Counted from the stretch's first letter, positions 7,946 to 20,106 are shown. The stretch: 64,000 nucleotides of DNA from Proteles cristata cristata (GCA_017311185.1 JAESUZ010001525.1:62001-126000), one strand, 5' to 3'. Numbers and translations: made by a program. Notes: generated from the sequence alone by a model not told the origin.

Positions 7946-10900
7946 TGAGGGAGATGACCATGAATGATGTCTCATGCATTCTTCTAGGTATGCCGGGACA
8001 TAGAAGAGATTATCAAATAATTTTGATTTCTGAAGACATTAAAATCTAGCATTTTGGTGGGAAGGTGAGGCTGAGATTGGATAGCTAGATTAATATTTGA
8101 CATGATAGAAAAATTCACAAGATGAAATGGCATCATACTAAATGTGGTGCAGATGAAATGGAAGGCAGAAGGTAAAATAATTCCAATATTTCTATAGATC
8201 CAAATTATTTTACTAGAATGAGATTCCATACCAGAATCTCCAGTTTTTCATTTCCTTGCTAATGGAAGTGGGATTGCCCATATGTGATAAAAAGGAAAGC
8301 AAAGAGGTATTGGATGATAACTCCTTTGACTCTTCTTTCTTTCAGTGGCCTGCAGCCAGTCTTATGGTCTCTATGCTCTCCCAAGAAACAAAATAGTGGC
8401 TTTTTTTCCAGATAAAGTTCTACTCAACCAACTTGAATGATATGCCTATAGCCCTCATTACTGCAGTCTCTTTTCTGTGCTCCTTTACAATGGGGACAGG
8501 TTTATTTTTACTCTACTTTCTAGCACCTACCCAGTAATAAAATTAAAAAAAAAAAAAAAAACATGTAAAGCTTCTTTCTTGGGGTTTTCACTTTGGTACT
8601 GCTCTCCTCTCGTGGTCTCCTGCTCTGTTTCATTCCCCAGCAATAACACATCTATCTTAATGCCTCTTAGGTCAGTTGTGTAGCAGACTTCAATGCATTG
8701 AGCTTTGTTCCTGGTGAGAGCATTGACTTCATCCACGTGGGTTCACTATATCTTCTTAGGGAAGGCTTTCATTCACAGTCTCTTCTTTTACTTCCTGTGA
8801 TCTCAGTTCTTCTTTTTATGGTATTCTTTGCCTAACTCTTTAGAGGGAGAGAAATCCTAGAGAAGAGAGCCAAAGCCTTTGGTTAGGATCCTAAAATGGT
8901 TGGAATTGCACATGATCTCTGGCAAAAATCTTACCTTCTTGATACCTATACCAGTCTACTCACAATCTCTTCCAAAGTATAATTCCTTTTTTCTTTTCAT
9001 TATAATTGATTTTCAGCTAATTCATTGGAGTCTACAGTTGCATATTTCTCTGCAGAAAAGTATGGAAATGCGACCTTATTCTCACCCATGAAATGTAAGC
9101 ACATGTGACAAAAAGCTACTTACTTAAAAGCAAAATGCATGACCTAGACCCCCTGTCTTTCTCTCTTCCCCTGATTGGGAACATGGATGTGATAATGCCA
9201 CAGATGGGTGGAACTTGGGTCCTAGAAAGGCTTATGTGGTAGAACCACCCCTGCTGTGGTGTAAGAGGAAGAAGGTTCTTATTTCATCAGTTGTATTTGC
9301 TAATCTTTTTATTACCAAGAACGTTGCCTGAGTGTTCCCATCTGAAAATGGAGAAGTGGGACCCCAAGATGTCCTTTCTAGAGCCAGTATTGGAGGACTG
9401 CCACATCAAGCCTTTTTTTCTCCACTAAACTTTCTTCATTCTGACTCATTTGTACTTTTTTACTCCTCTTGTTGTAAATTCTTTGGGACATCTGGATCCC
9501 AGTACTCTTCTTTTCATTATGATTTAGCTTCTTGCTGATAAATGTCTCCAGGAGCAATCTTTGTATATAGTGTGTGTGTGTAGAAAGTACAACCTTTATC
9601 AAAGAGAGGTACACTGGATACACATATAATGATATGGATATAATGTTATATAATCTTGGTAGTTGGTCTAGAGATTCCTTTATAGGCAGAGATAGGATTT
9701 CCTGAGAAGATGTTTTGATAAGACCTCCACAGGCGAAAAATGATCCACTGCATCCCAGGAGTGGGATTGGCACCCAAGTGTTATTCAAAAGAAGGATGCT
9801 CCCCTGTGCACTAAAGCAGTGAGAGTAAGAAGGAGAGGGTTGTGGTTCACACAAGGAAAGAACAGGGTAGGAGGAGTTAAAGGACCCTGATTTTTACAAG
9901 AGTAGCTATTCTTCTCTTGAGAGAAGAATCATGTATTAATTGATATCTTTCCAAATGAAATGCATGCTACAGTAGGATATGGACACTTCCTGTGAGACCA
10001 GCTTTTTCCGTTAGAGATGTCCTGAAATATTCTTGGTTTGCTTGGTTTTCTAGTAGAAGCCTGTAAGAATGGGGAAATGATGAAGTTCATAACTAGGAAG
10101 CACTGCCTCACTGACTGTTGTCACTGACAAAATAAAGCTGAGAAATACTGTGTGACCACAGTGCTGGGATATTTGTGTTAGCCCCTTAAGCTTCCAGAAG
10201 AGATCCAGCAGAATATCCCCTACTGGAGGCCTGGGTGCATACACCTGCTCATACGGATTTCGGATGATATTAGAGGAAATGGTGAAGTTTGGAGAGTGGT
10301 GTCTCTTCTTTATTCAGCTCATTTCCTCCCCCTTCCGCTCCTACAGGCCTGTAATTGTAGCTGTCCAGGGTTGGCCTTTCTCTGTTCGAGAGAAACATCC
10401 ACTATTGAACTTCTCTCCTTTTTACTTTCCCCTGGGGTTCCTCGATCATCTTACCTCTAACCTCCCCAAATTAAATGTTTATGGAGATCCTGGGTGTGAC
10501 AGACAAGCATGAAGTGGCTGGGTGTCAGACTCTAAGGAATGTTCAAGACTGTGGCAATCTTTTGAATTTCTAAAGGGTGCAGCTGATACTAAACTTGAGC
10601 TGACTGCTACCAGGCAAGTATTTGGCTACTGTAGTCAGATACTTTGATTTTCAACAGAGTATGGAAATTAGGAACTTTAGGTGATACTTACTAATTTTAC
10701 TGTGTTGCATAATTTTTAAAAAATGTATCTCTGGGGCCAGAGTCAGTCCATATCTTTGATGTATGCCCTTGGTTTAACCATTTCTTCTCTAACTTTACCT
10801 TACCTGTTGCACACATGTCAGATTCTACAGGTTAAAGAAAAGAGAGCAGTCCTCCCTAAACTTAGGCCTGTTGAAGATTATCTGGAAACCAGTCCACCCT

Positions 10901-11100
10901 TTCATAATGCTAAGAACACATCCTGCTGACAAGTCTTCTGCAGTTTCTTGTGTTAGGAGTGTCATCTAGGGTTCACTAAGTCCGCAGATTCAGAAATGAG
11001 TACAGACATGAAAGAGAACCATATTAACAAAGTCCTCCATCTCTCCCCACCTGGTCAGTCTCTTTCCACAATGCCAGGATTTTGTACAGTTAACTGAGTC
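7946..11100. other. Unique sequence without recognised genes
   Basis: About 3.2 kb with no clear transposon. It includes an A17 run after AATAAAATT at 8538-8561, a short TG run near 9569-9584, and a 22-nt hairpin at 9908-9929. The longest open frame in the window (158 codons, minus, 9378-9854) lies here; its translation has no motif I recognise and no nearby initiator or splice context to support it. Confidence 0.4.
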
Positions 11101-11107
11101 ATTATCT

Positions 11108-11232
11108 TTTCCATCTCTCTCTCTCTCTCTCTCTTTTTAATAGACTTTGTTTTTATTACTTCATTCCATTACTGCTAGGGTGTGAGTGTGAGTGTGAGAG
11201 TGTGTGTATGTGTGTGTGTGTGTGTGTGTGTC
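11108..11232. repeat. (CT)n and (GT)n microsatellites
   Basis: A TCTC run at about 11114-11133, followed after 45 bp by a GTGTGA/GTGT tract from about 11180 to 11231. Both are simple dinucleotide-type repeats. Confidence 0.9.
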
Positions 11233-11349
11233 CCACCTACATACTTACCATCACATAGAATCTGTTGGGGAAGCATTAATCTTGAAAAAAAATTAAGAAG
11301 AACTTAAATACTCATCATCTATCCAGATTTCCATACGTGGTTTGAGGGT

Positions 11350-11362
11350 TTGTTTGTTTCTT

Positions 11363-11396
<34 letters not shown>

Positions 11397-11570
11397 GCGC
11401 GAGAGAGCGCTTCAGGGAGAGTGGCAGAGGGAGAGAGAGGAAGAATCTTAAGTAGGCTTCACTTTCAGTGCAGAGCCAGACGCTGGGTTCAATCCCATGA
11501 TTCTGGGATCATGACCTGAACTGAAATCACGAGTTGGATGTTCAACTGACTGAGCCACCCAGGCTCCCCT
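11350..11570 (-). mobile_element. Carnivore tRNA-derived SINE, diverged
   Basis: Reverse-strand element: GAGAGAGAGAGAGAGACAGA purine block, AGTGCAGAGCCAGACGCTGGG, GGGATCATGACCTGAACTGAAATCA and head complement GAGCCACCCAGGCTCCCC. The purine stretch is expanded and irregular. No clear target duplication. Confidence 0.85.
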
Positions 11571-13369
11571 TGTTTAAGATTTTAAGAAAGTTTTTATGAA
11601 TTTTAAAAGATGTGGCCCTCCCCCCTTCTTTACTCTCCTTCTTCCCCAAGCAAAGGAACACTACTTGCCATGAGGCTGGAGAGAGAAGGTGTGGAAAATC
11701 TGTAGTGGAAAACAATGCAGGAACTTCTACCTAAGGAATTCTAGACACAGGGTGAAATCAGACATACATTTATGGATAAATCAATATATATTCAAATAAA
11801 AATATGCCAAATCTAGTTGCTTGCTTTGTCAGGTTACTAATAAGTGCTTTATAGGATTTAAATCAATCTTTCTTTTAAAAATTTTTTTCAGGTACGACAT
11901 CTGAGTCATTATAAACTCTTAGTCTACTGAAAGCTCGTAGCTTGTAACAGTGTTTTTCATTTTTGTCATAAAGTTAGAGAAATAATTACTTAGTTTCAGA
12001 CATGTGCCAATCTGTAGTGATTTTACCTCTATTTTTTTAACAGCTTCGGAATCCAACGTTACTGACTTTGTCGTTTCTGTGTCTTTGTTACTTTGATGTG
12101 TGATTTAGGTAAATGTTTTATATGCATTAAAATCATTTTACATGTGTCATTGCTGGCAGATTAACTTCATTAAGTTTAGCTCTGGTCAAGGCAGCAGAAG
12201 AGACTTGTATTTTTAAATTACTCAGGCAAACAGCTAATGTAGCACACTAGACTGAGCTGGACCAATGTATTATTTAGCCTCTTCTCTCCACTTCAGTGCA
12301 TATGGACACATGATTGCTTTGTCGTAGTCAACTTTTTACATGCATTGATCTTCAACTAATGTTCATCACAGGAGAAAATGCAAGCATCCGTGAAATGGGA
12401 TTTTGCTATGTTAATTGCAGGCTTTCTCGTAGGTACCTGGCTTCAGAGTGAATATTCATTTACTACCCAGGGTGGGTAATACATACTTTGCCTATTGTCA
12501 GAGGAACTTTCTGCCCTCAGTATGTTTTGTGCTCAAAAGTAGATTCAGTTTATCACAAAATGATCCAGGCAAGTGCATGCCTTTTACTACCATCTGCACT
12601 TTCTTTCTCTCCTGCCTGTTAGATTTCCAACTTTCTTGGCTCCTCAAGCATTTGCACTGATGACAAGGAAGTCATGGGAAAGACTTGTTCTTTAGGCTGG
12701 TTTTATACCTTGTGTTGAGCTTGGGATGAGAATTTGGGGATTAGTAAATAAAGAGACCTTTCCTGTCCTGGAAGAAGAGGGACTTACCTGAAATGGGAAT
12801 ACAATTATGCTAAGATCAATCTAGGTATTCTCTAGGTAAGCTTTGTGACCATAAGGGCCGTGAGAAGACTGAATGCATTACTGAGGGAGGCTTTGGAAGA
12901 TTCTTCTGGAGGATATCTGTAAGGCCATCATCCTGATAGATTAGGGACAAGGGATTCAGTAGGGGGATTTGTGGGCAGCCTAGAATTCTAAATAGAGTTA
13001 TTTTATTTTCAAAGATAAAACTGTTGACAGTTTTTCAGATAGATTTGTTTGTACGAGTTTGATAGAAAATGCCAATGCAGGGCTATCCACTCTGCCTTTC
13101 AGAGTTCCACAAAGATAGCCCCTACACAATGCACAGAGTATCCCTGCTTTTTCCCATGGTTAGTGTCTGCTATTGAGAATTTTAGCTAGCATGAATCTGT
13201 AGTTGTAGCTTCCAATCCTCCTTGCTCCTTTCAGAAATATGCCAAGGAAGTTACATTCAAATCAAAATGTAGATCAAATAATAAACCAGCCAGCTAAGTG
13301 TTCCCAGCACTGATGAGCACTAGATCATAAAAGTTGTCTGTTTTTTAATTTTTCTCATTTTCCTCCCAT
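11571..13369. other. Unique sequence; TAAT-rich block near 12.0-12.4 kb
   Basis: No repeat recognised. 11990-12430 is complex, non-repetitive and rich in homeodomain-like and E-box-like words (for example GCAGATTAACTTCATTAAG), the style typical of conserved non-coding elements. That reading is a guess from composition only. Confidence 0.3.
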
Positions 13370-13620
13370 ATAAATTCTGTGCTCCAGCAGTATGCCAGTT
13401 TCATGCAGGCATCCATCCATTTGCAAGCATGGTTTTCTCTGCCTAGAATCCCATTCACTATAATATAGAATTCCCCTTGAGAAGCCTGCTCAAACAGCAG
13501 CAGCTCTGGGAAGCCTTCCTGGATCCCACGGCCCTCTCTTCTGACGTCATACTAAGGCTCCTCTTACCGAGCTTACTCTATTTAGGTGCTCAATAAACAT
13601 GTATGGCATGAATGAATAGT
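13370..13620 (+). mobile_element. L2 LINE 3' end, sense
   Basis: CTCTGCCTAGAATCCCATTC, CTCAAACAGCAGCAGCTCTGGGAAGCCTTCCTGGATC and the terminal GGTGCTCAATAAACATGTATGGCATGAATGAA match the L2 3'-terminal region (tgcctggaacgctcttc, gaggccttccctgacc, aggcgctcaataaatatttgttgaatgaatga). Confidence 0.75.
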
Positions 13621-13639
13621 GCATAGACGTATAGCCTTT

Positions 13640-13790
13640 CTCTCATATTAGACTGTGAGCTACAAGAAAACAAAATTTTTTGTTCATGTTCACATATTGA
13701 CAGCTAGCACCATGCCCAACAAAGAGTCGATGCCTGATAGCCAAATGGTGAATGGAAAAATGACTGTTTATTCTTAAGGAGACCAAGTCT
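13640..13790 (+). mobile_element. Second L2 3'-end fragment, sense
   Basis: AGACTGTGAGCTACAAGAAAAC ... TTTTTTGTTCATGTTCACATATTGACAGCTAGCACCATGCCCAACAAAG resembles the last ~120 bp of L2 (tagaatgtaagctccatgagggcaggga...cctagcacagtgcctggcac). It sits directly after another L2 end. Confidence 0.5.
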
Positions 13791-15850
13791 TTATTCAAAG
13801 TACAACTGTATCCACTGCAAGATCCTTGATGTTCGTGTCTTTCACTTGAGAATTTGCTCATATTGTATTTTGGAAGTGCACAGAGCTGTTCAGGTAGAGT
13901 CTAACTTGGATCAAGAAAATACAACTGTGACAGTGAAGTCAGCACTGAATTCCACATCGCTTTGCCCATCTCATGCATATCTCGCACCCTTTTGCATACA
14001 TCATTTTCTTTCTGTTCCAAGCCCTCAGAATTCTCTGGTAGGGAGCATCACGTTGTTTCTCAGACTGTACTCTGTTAAGACAGCTTTGGCACTTCTCCCT
14101 TACCCTTCCTTACTGTTACCTCTGCAGCAAAGCAGAAACCTTCAGATTCGCTTGCCATGGATAAATGGGGCTGTTTCACCTTCCCTGGTGTCATACAGAG
14201 AATTAGAAAAAAAAAAAAAAAAAAGCAGAAGAAAGCACAGTTGAAGAGAACCTGGAGACTCTCTTAAATGACAGATAAGGGTTATAAAGTTTCCCACCTT
14301 GGCTGTAAACTGCTCTTGCTGGGCGAGTAGAGGAATTGGAAGGCTGTCTCCCTTCCCATGTTACTGAGGTTTCTCTGCAGTCAGAGCTTCCCTCTCGACC
14401 TCTGTTCTCACATCTTGTCAAGTTATTCACTCCCTAGCTCAGCTTCTTTTATTTGAAATATTCAGATCTAACTTTTTTCATGGGTTGGATTCCTTGTTTT
14501 CTCCCTAGCATTTTCTCATGCCACTGAACTGCATCATGTGTTAATAAGCTTTTTACTGTGCTAAATTGCTTTGTTTCTGTAGCTGATTTGAAGGCGAAAA
14601 GGCCCTAGAGGGTGAAAGGGAAAAAAAAAAAGGAAACATTCTAAAGTAATTAGAATAATTATAGCAGCTGAAAACATTGCTTTCCTAAAATGGCAGTATT
14701 TTCTCAGGAGAGTTTTGGGGGTTTTTTGGGGGGGGCGGGGGACTGGCTTGGTTTTTTTTCTCTTTACCATAGCCCATGAGGTTCCAGAATTGGTGCTTGC
14801 AAAGTGAATGGTGACTGGTAGTTTTTCATTCCAGAGTTGAATGAGAGTCATACATTAGAAATTTTCAACTGCATTTTTGTGACCACCATAGGGTTATGTT
14901 GCTCAAATTCTATTTGGTGCCAGTTATATCATCTGCCTTTAAGACCATCTGAGCCTGAGGCTTAGCAGCAATCATGATGGGCTTGAAACACTGGGTTAAA
15001 AACCGATATTACAATAAATATATAAAAAGCCATTCATTAAAAATGATGAGTTGTAGACATCTCTTTGATCAGAAAAACCAAAATAGTAAATGCGGTAGCT
15101 ATGAATTGACAGTTATAAAGAAATGATTTCCCCTAATTAAATATTAGGTCTTTTTGCAGTAGAAAAATAGCAATTTCCTCCCCCCAAGGAAAAATGGAAG
15201 GAGAAGCCAATAAAATGGGAGAGGGCTTAAGATGGAGAGTTGATAATTTTACACCCTTCTCATATGCTTCTCCATGCTGACCAGATAGCACAGTGGTTCA
15301 TTTCTGAGTGTATTCACATCTTTGCAGAATGGGTCCCCATTATTTCCTTGTAGTGAACATACAAGTTTTATGCACTTTTCAGCACCCTTGCAGATGTGAA
15401 AAGCTGATAAGGAGCCTGAGGGAAGGCATCAGTACTGGAGAAAGGAAAAGGGTAGATAGGCCAGTCCATACTTGGAATCCTTCCTCCATTGTCTCTGTTG
15501 AACTTCTGTTGGAAACAGCAGCACTAGCTACATTACTTCTAAATTTGCTGATACCTCATAATGAAGTTTTCAACATAAATATACTTGCCAAGTGACTTTA
15601 AAATAAAATTCCACTTGAATATAAATCTTCCATTGTATAGTGCCCACTTTGCTGTCATCTTAAGACAAAATCCATTGAACACAGTTTAACTTTTTCTGAT
15701 GACCCAGGATAAGTTTTACAAACATCCAATAATTCTTTAGGCATTACTTATATTTGTAGCACTATTTACTTAATGTAGAGACTAAATGTTAATAAGCTAA
15801 TGGACTCTGATGGTAATTGTGGCCAATTTTGAGGGTACTATTTCTGTCTT
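13791..15850. other. Unique sequence with A-run and G-rich tract
   Basis: No gene or transposon identified. Contains an A(17) run at about 14207-14224 and a G-rich tract at 14717-14741. The 132-codon open frame at 13846-14244 has no recognisable domain and ends in lysine codons made by the A-run, so it is not called. Confidence 0.4.
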
Positions 15851-15866
15851 CCAGCTTTTTCTTTTT

Positions 15867-16073
15867 TTTTCTTTTTTAATTTATTTTTATTTTTGAGAGA
15901 GAGAGAGAAAGGGGGGTTCAGATAGAGAAGGAGATACAGAATCAAAACCAGGTTTCAGGCTGTGAGCCAGCTGTCAGCATAGAGCCCGATGCAGGGCTCA
16001 AATCCATGAACTGTGAGATCATGACCTGAGCCGAAGTCAGATGCTTAACCGACTGAGGCACCCAGGCGCCCCG
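15867..16073 (-). mobile_element. Carnivore tRNA-derived SINE with target-site duplication
   Basis: TTTTTGAGAGAGAGAGAGAA, CAGCATAGAGCCCGATGCAGGGCTC, GATCATGACCTGAGCCGAAG and terminal CACCCAGGCGCCCC. Flanked by GCTTTTTCTTTTT at 15854-15866 and 16074-16086 (13/13, though T-rich). Confidence 0.92.
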
Positions 16074-16571
16074 GCTTTTTCTTTTTAACGATGGTCAGTT
16101 GACTACGCTTTAAAGTTTCAGGATGGGTAAGTAGATGATCAGATGTGTAAAATAAGATGAAGTAAGATGCAACATAATTGTAAGATAAACCTTTCGTGGC
16201 ACACATGTTCCATGCTCTGGTGTCTCTTTTGGCTTTTAGAGCATCGTCCCCTTTGGACTCATTGCTGGAAGCCTGACACTTAGATAAATGAGGCATTATA
16301 GTTTTTGTATGGCTAATGGGGTGGTGTCTGAAGCTGGAGATAAACAATCAGCAACTCATGAATCCTGATTCCTTTAACATTTTATTGTGAAGTAATAGTA
16401 TGTGAGATTAACATCATTTGCCTTGATTATAGCTATCTCTAAAGGGAATGTTGATTGAGGATATAGCCTTTCGATAAAATATAAGGTAAACTATAAGGTG
16501 CAGAGATTCAGAAAAATATTTTCATTTACTCGTAGATACTCAGGACTTCAGTGAAGGTAATATATTGCATA

Positions 16572-16609
16572 AAATCAACAAATCTTTTTTTTTTAAATCA
16601 ACAAATCTT
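16572..16609. repeat. 15-bp direct repeat flanking only a T8 run
   Basis: AAATCAACAAATCTT occurs exactly at 16572-16586 and 16595-16609, separated only by eight T. This has the form of a target-site duplication around a tail-only insertion, but simple slippage duplication is also possible. Confidence 0.8.
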
Positions 16610-16775
16610 GATAACAGTAATATAATCAGGAACATGACCTATGTATTTGTTATTTATTTTTCCATATTTAGTTTTAAATAGTTGTGGGTAATATTCTTGA
16701 AGTCAAACCATAGGGGATTTTTCCCCCTCACATCCACTTCCACTTCTTCTGGGTATTGCTTCATGTTCTTTTCTT

Positions 16776-16831
16776 TTAATTTTTAAGATTATTTATTTAT
16801 TTTTGAGAGAAAGACAGCACAGGGCAGTAAG

Positions 16832-16869
<38 letters not shown>

Positions 16870-16995
16870 CCCAAGCAGGCTCCTTGCTGTCCGTGCAGAG
16901 CTCAACATAGGGCTCAAACTATGAAACCGTTAGTTCATGACCTGAGCTGAAATCAAGTGTTGGATGCTTAACTGACTCAGCCACCTAAGTGCCCC
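16776..16995 (-). mobile_element. Carnivore tRNA-derived SINE with (AG)n expansion
   Basis: Reverse-strand SINE: ATTTATTTATTTTTGAGAG tail complement, an expanded GA run at about 16838-16866, AATCCCAAGCAGGCTCC, CATGACCTGAGCTGAAATCAA and head complement AGCCACCTAAGTGCCCC. This is the AATCCCAAGCAGGCTCC body type. Confidence 0.88.
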
Positions 16996-17092
16996 TGTAG
17001 CTCCCTTTTCTTTTTGGGGATGTTACTCCACTTTCACTGACAGTAGGTGGAATGGACCAAATAACATCATCCTTTTTCCATTTTAAATCTCA

Positions 17093-17377
17093 GTATATCT
17101 TATGCTAAGTGAAGTAAGTCAGGCAGAGAAAGACAGATACCATATGTTTTCACTCATATGTGGAAGAGGGGAAGCTTAACAGAGGACCATAGGGGAGGGG
17201 AAGGGGAAAAATTGTTGAGAGGGAACGAGGCAAACCATAAGAGACTTTTAAGTACTGAGAATAAACTGAGGGCTGATGGCGGTTGGGGAAAGGGGGAAAG
17301 GAGTGTTGGACATGGAGGGGGGCACTTCTTGGGATGAGCCGTGGGTGTTATATGGAAACCAACTTGACAATAAACTA

Positions 17378-17425
<48 letters not shown>

Positions 17426-17427
17426 AT
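17093..17427 (+). mobile_element. Severely truncated L1 3' end with (AAAT)n tail
   Basis: ATGCTAAGTGAAGTAAGTCAGGCAGAGAAAGACAGATACC encodes the last residues of L1 ORF2. A G-rich 3'UTR and GACAATAAACTATT follow. The tail is an AAATAAAT repeat at about 17380-17427. It is homologous to 6205-6480 but more diverged. Confidence 0.9.
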
Positions 17428-18719
17428 CTGTCTCTGTCTTTCCTCAAGACATCTGCTTTATGCCACTCCATCAGTATTGAATGATTTTCTCTGCTTCCCA
17501 TTCTCATAATGGAAATTATGGCCAGCATATGTTGCCAGGTTCATGTACCACTTATCCATTTTCTCAGAAGAGAGAATCAGCTCTTGACCCCCAACCCCAG
17601 ATTTGCCTGAGTATATGTGCCTGCCGCTGGAACATTCACCTCTTTCATGAGTAGTGCTCAATGCTGCACAGAAATGTTGCTAACTCTCAAATTATGTAAG
17701 TGTATTTTATTTTAAAAAGGCAGAAAGTTGCTTTTCAAAAGTTTCACATGCCACCTATTCCTATTAAAAATATTGGTGGTTGAGAGTGAGGTTGAGCTTT
17801 CTAGTAATCATTGTTTGAGATGTTAAGGATGGTCCTTACAGTGCTTTTACATTGTCTAGCTGATACTGAGAGATAGTACCTTCAGAAATGTGTATAGACA
17901 GAGAATAAAAAATAGATATGTCTCCTGGATTGGCAGAGCAAAGTTAAGAGCAAAGCTTATTAATCTCTTTTCTTAATCTTTTCTTTTTTACAGACCTGAA
18001 TACCTGTTGCATTTCCTTCTCAGTTGATTGTAAAAAAGCTCTGTATAGTGAATTCAGTGTGTGCCTAGGGCGAGTACCTCACATATTCTGAATGGCACTT
18101 TTACCACTGAAGCATCCCAGCTGTATTGCTAACCAGTCCAGAAAACTCCAGATACTTCTGTGAAGTTAGTGGCAAGAGGCATTTCTTGAACCTATTATTT
18201 CCAAAGATTTCTAGACATTGTAAAAAGGCTAGTAATTGGTGACTTGAGATTGGTTCATTCTTAGGCCACTATTGACCCGTCTGTGGTAGTAGCACTATGG
18301 TACTACAGTCACATGTGTTCTCTTTCACTTACACATCTTAATTTGAACTCTGTATTTGATCCTGTGATTGTGTAGTCCATTTTAAGTGCTAAGTACACAT
18401 TTGCTAAATGAATATGTGTGTTTGCAAAGGACAAGGGAACATATCCTCATTTTTTAATATCTCCTCGATTTATTAGCTTAATACGTTACTTATAAGAGAT
18501 GTTCAATTATTACATACTGGATGAGGGAAGAAAGAAAGGAAAAAAGATGCATTCTAAAAATGTGTTTGAAACTTTGTTTGGAAAAAAAAAGAACACCATT
18601 CCTCACAGAATTAGAACTTAGGACAGGAGCTCAGATTACATCCAAATGAATCAATGTACACGAGAGTACTTGGTCAACTGTGAAAGGGGTACTGATGTCA
18701 TCACAGAAGACAATCCCAG
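17428..18719. other. Unique sequence
   Basis: No repeat or gene recognised. The pyrimidine-AG at about 17978-17994 (TTTTCTTTTTTACAG) looks acceptor-like, but there is no convincing downstream exon. Confidence 0.35.
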
Positions 18720-18905
18720 GTTCACTAGACTGAGATAGTTTATATCTGTAAGGCCCTTTACCAACTGCAAGGCTCTTTCATATATAGTGTCCCTATCAGT
18801 TTTCTCAATAGCCTCATGAGGGAGCTATTTTGTTATCTCCACTCTGTAGATGAAGAAACAGGTTCATTGAGAGAAGATAATTAATTGGTTTGAGATCACA
18901 TGCTT
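18720..18905 (+). mobile_element. MIR SINE fragment
   Basis: TCTCAATAGCCTCATGAGGGAGCTATTTTGTTATCTCCACTCTGTAGATGAAGAAACAGG then GAGAGAAGATAATTAATTGGTTTGAGATCACATGCTTAGTAGTGAAGTCAAG follows the MIR core closely in order. Confidence 0.75.
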
Positions 18906-19254
18906 AGTAGTGAAGTCAAGGTTCCAGCTGTTTTTCTGAATCTAATTCCTAACTCCTTCCTCCACACTAGAACAAATACCCCAGGATAATAACCTTGTGT
19001 TTTAGTGAGTAATGGTGCTTCTGACTCATTTAAAGTATTAAGAATTGGTTACTCCTTTGAATTGTCAAAAAGGAAATCAAGGAACCCACAGGATTCGGAG
19101 TTGTGTGTGAGTCACAAGCTAGGCACAGAGGCTCCAGGCAGAGCGAAGGGATTAAAGAGCTCAGGAGGGTGAGAATGTCTGTTACTCACACGAATGACTT
19201 TGTAGGTGTTGCTCCCTAAGTGGATCTTTACTACTCAAAACATGACACCATGAC

Positions 19255-19267
19255 ACCCCCCCCCCCC
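19255..19267. repeat. Poly-C run
   Basis: An uninterrupted run of about 12-13 C within ACACCCC...CCACGCC. Confidence 0.9.
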
Positions 19268-19369
19268 ACGCCAAGAGCTTTGCCATCAGATGGACACTTC
19301 AGTCCAGCTTGTAAGGAATAGGTATTTTAGCAGACACCCTATAAATTAGGAGTTTATTTGTAACCCCTC

Positions 19370-19485
19370 CTTTTTAGTTTAAGCAGTCAGCAGTTCTGAC
19401 CTCAAAGAGGTTTATTGACTTGCCTAAGGATACAATGCTAGCAAGCAGCAAAGCTAGCATTTCTACCCACGTCCTCACTTTTCCT
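19370..19485 (+). mobile_element. MIR-like fragment
   Basis: CTCAAAGAGGTTTATTGACTTGCCTAAGGATACAATGCTAGCAAGCAGCAAAGCTAGCATTTC parallels MIR (agaggttaagtaacttgcccaaggtcacacagctagtaagtggcagagctgggattt). Confidence 0.6.
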
Positions 19486-19919
19486 CACCTTTTTAAGCTC
19501 AAATAGCAAATATTATACAGAACACATCATCTATTATTAACCAGAAAAAAGCCACATTTTAAGAACAAGCTTTTAAAATAAATGAACTTCTTTTCTGTTC
19601 TCTTGCTTTCCCTTTTAATTAATTCACTCTGAATAGTATCTTGAATTTAATACATGTTCTTGAGATTTTTATTCTCAAATTTGGGCCTCTTCGAGAGCTG
19701 GATGCCACAGAAGAGCCATTGTTTACGGTAGAAGCAGACTTCCATTTTAACCCCAGAGCTCTAATTCATGCAGTCTCGGCTATCTATGCAAACATATGAA
19801 GCTCTCTGTTTATATTTTCAGCCTTTGTGACGTAGAGTAGATTGAATTTATTTCAGACTTTCCTTCGGACTATTACACTGTCTCTTCTTCCTAGCCACAC
19901 TGTGAGGCAGCAACCTAAG

Positions 19920-20065
19920 GAAAAGTATCTATCCATTCAACAAATGGCTGTTGAACACCTACCATGTTTGGGGTACACTGGTCAAAACAGAAAGAACCCA
20001 CCAATGAACTAAACAAAGATCTCATCCTCATGCAATTTTCATTCTGGTAGATAAAATATATTTTT
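19920..20065 (-). mobile_element. L2 3'-end fragment, antisense
   Basis: ATCCATTCAACAAATGGCTGTTGAACACCTACCATGTTTGG ... GATCTCATCCTCATGCAATTTTCATTCTGGTAG is the reverse complement of the L2 terminal sequence (cattcaacaaatatttattgagcacctactatg; ccctcatggagcttacattctagtg). Confidence 0.6.
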
Positions 20066-20070
20066 AAAAA

Positions 20071-20106
20071 GTGTGTGTGTGTGAGTGTATGTGTCTGTGT
20101 GTGTGT
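20071..20106. repeat. (GT)n microsatellite
   Basis: Imperfect GTGTGTGT/GAGTGTATGTGTCT tract following the L2 fragment. Confidence 0.85.

Noticed and set aside
8538..8561. AATAAAATT followed by A17, considered as a retrocopy end
   Set aside because: No target duplication and no recognisable transcript body upstream; it may be only an A-rich microsatellite.
9378..9854. 158-codon open frame on the minus strand, the longest in the window
   Set aside because: No motif or composition I recognise. This length is expected by chance in 64 kb of mammalian DNA, and there is no supporting splice or promoter context.
11350..11570. Regular spacing of similar 200-bp units across the window, considered as a repeat array
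   Set aside because: These are dispersed SINEs in both orientations with individual target duplications. There is no CRISPR or satellite structure.
13846..14244. 132-codon open frame
   Set aside because: No known motif, and its end is poly-lysine made by an A-run.
17978..18100. Possible exon after a polypyrimidine tract and CAG at about 17994
   Set aside because: No open frame, donor site or known protein similarity follows; such acceptor-like strings are frequent by chance.
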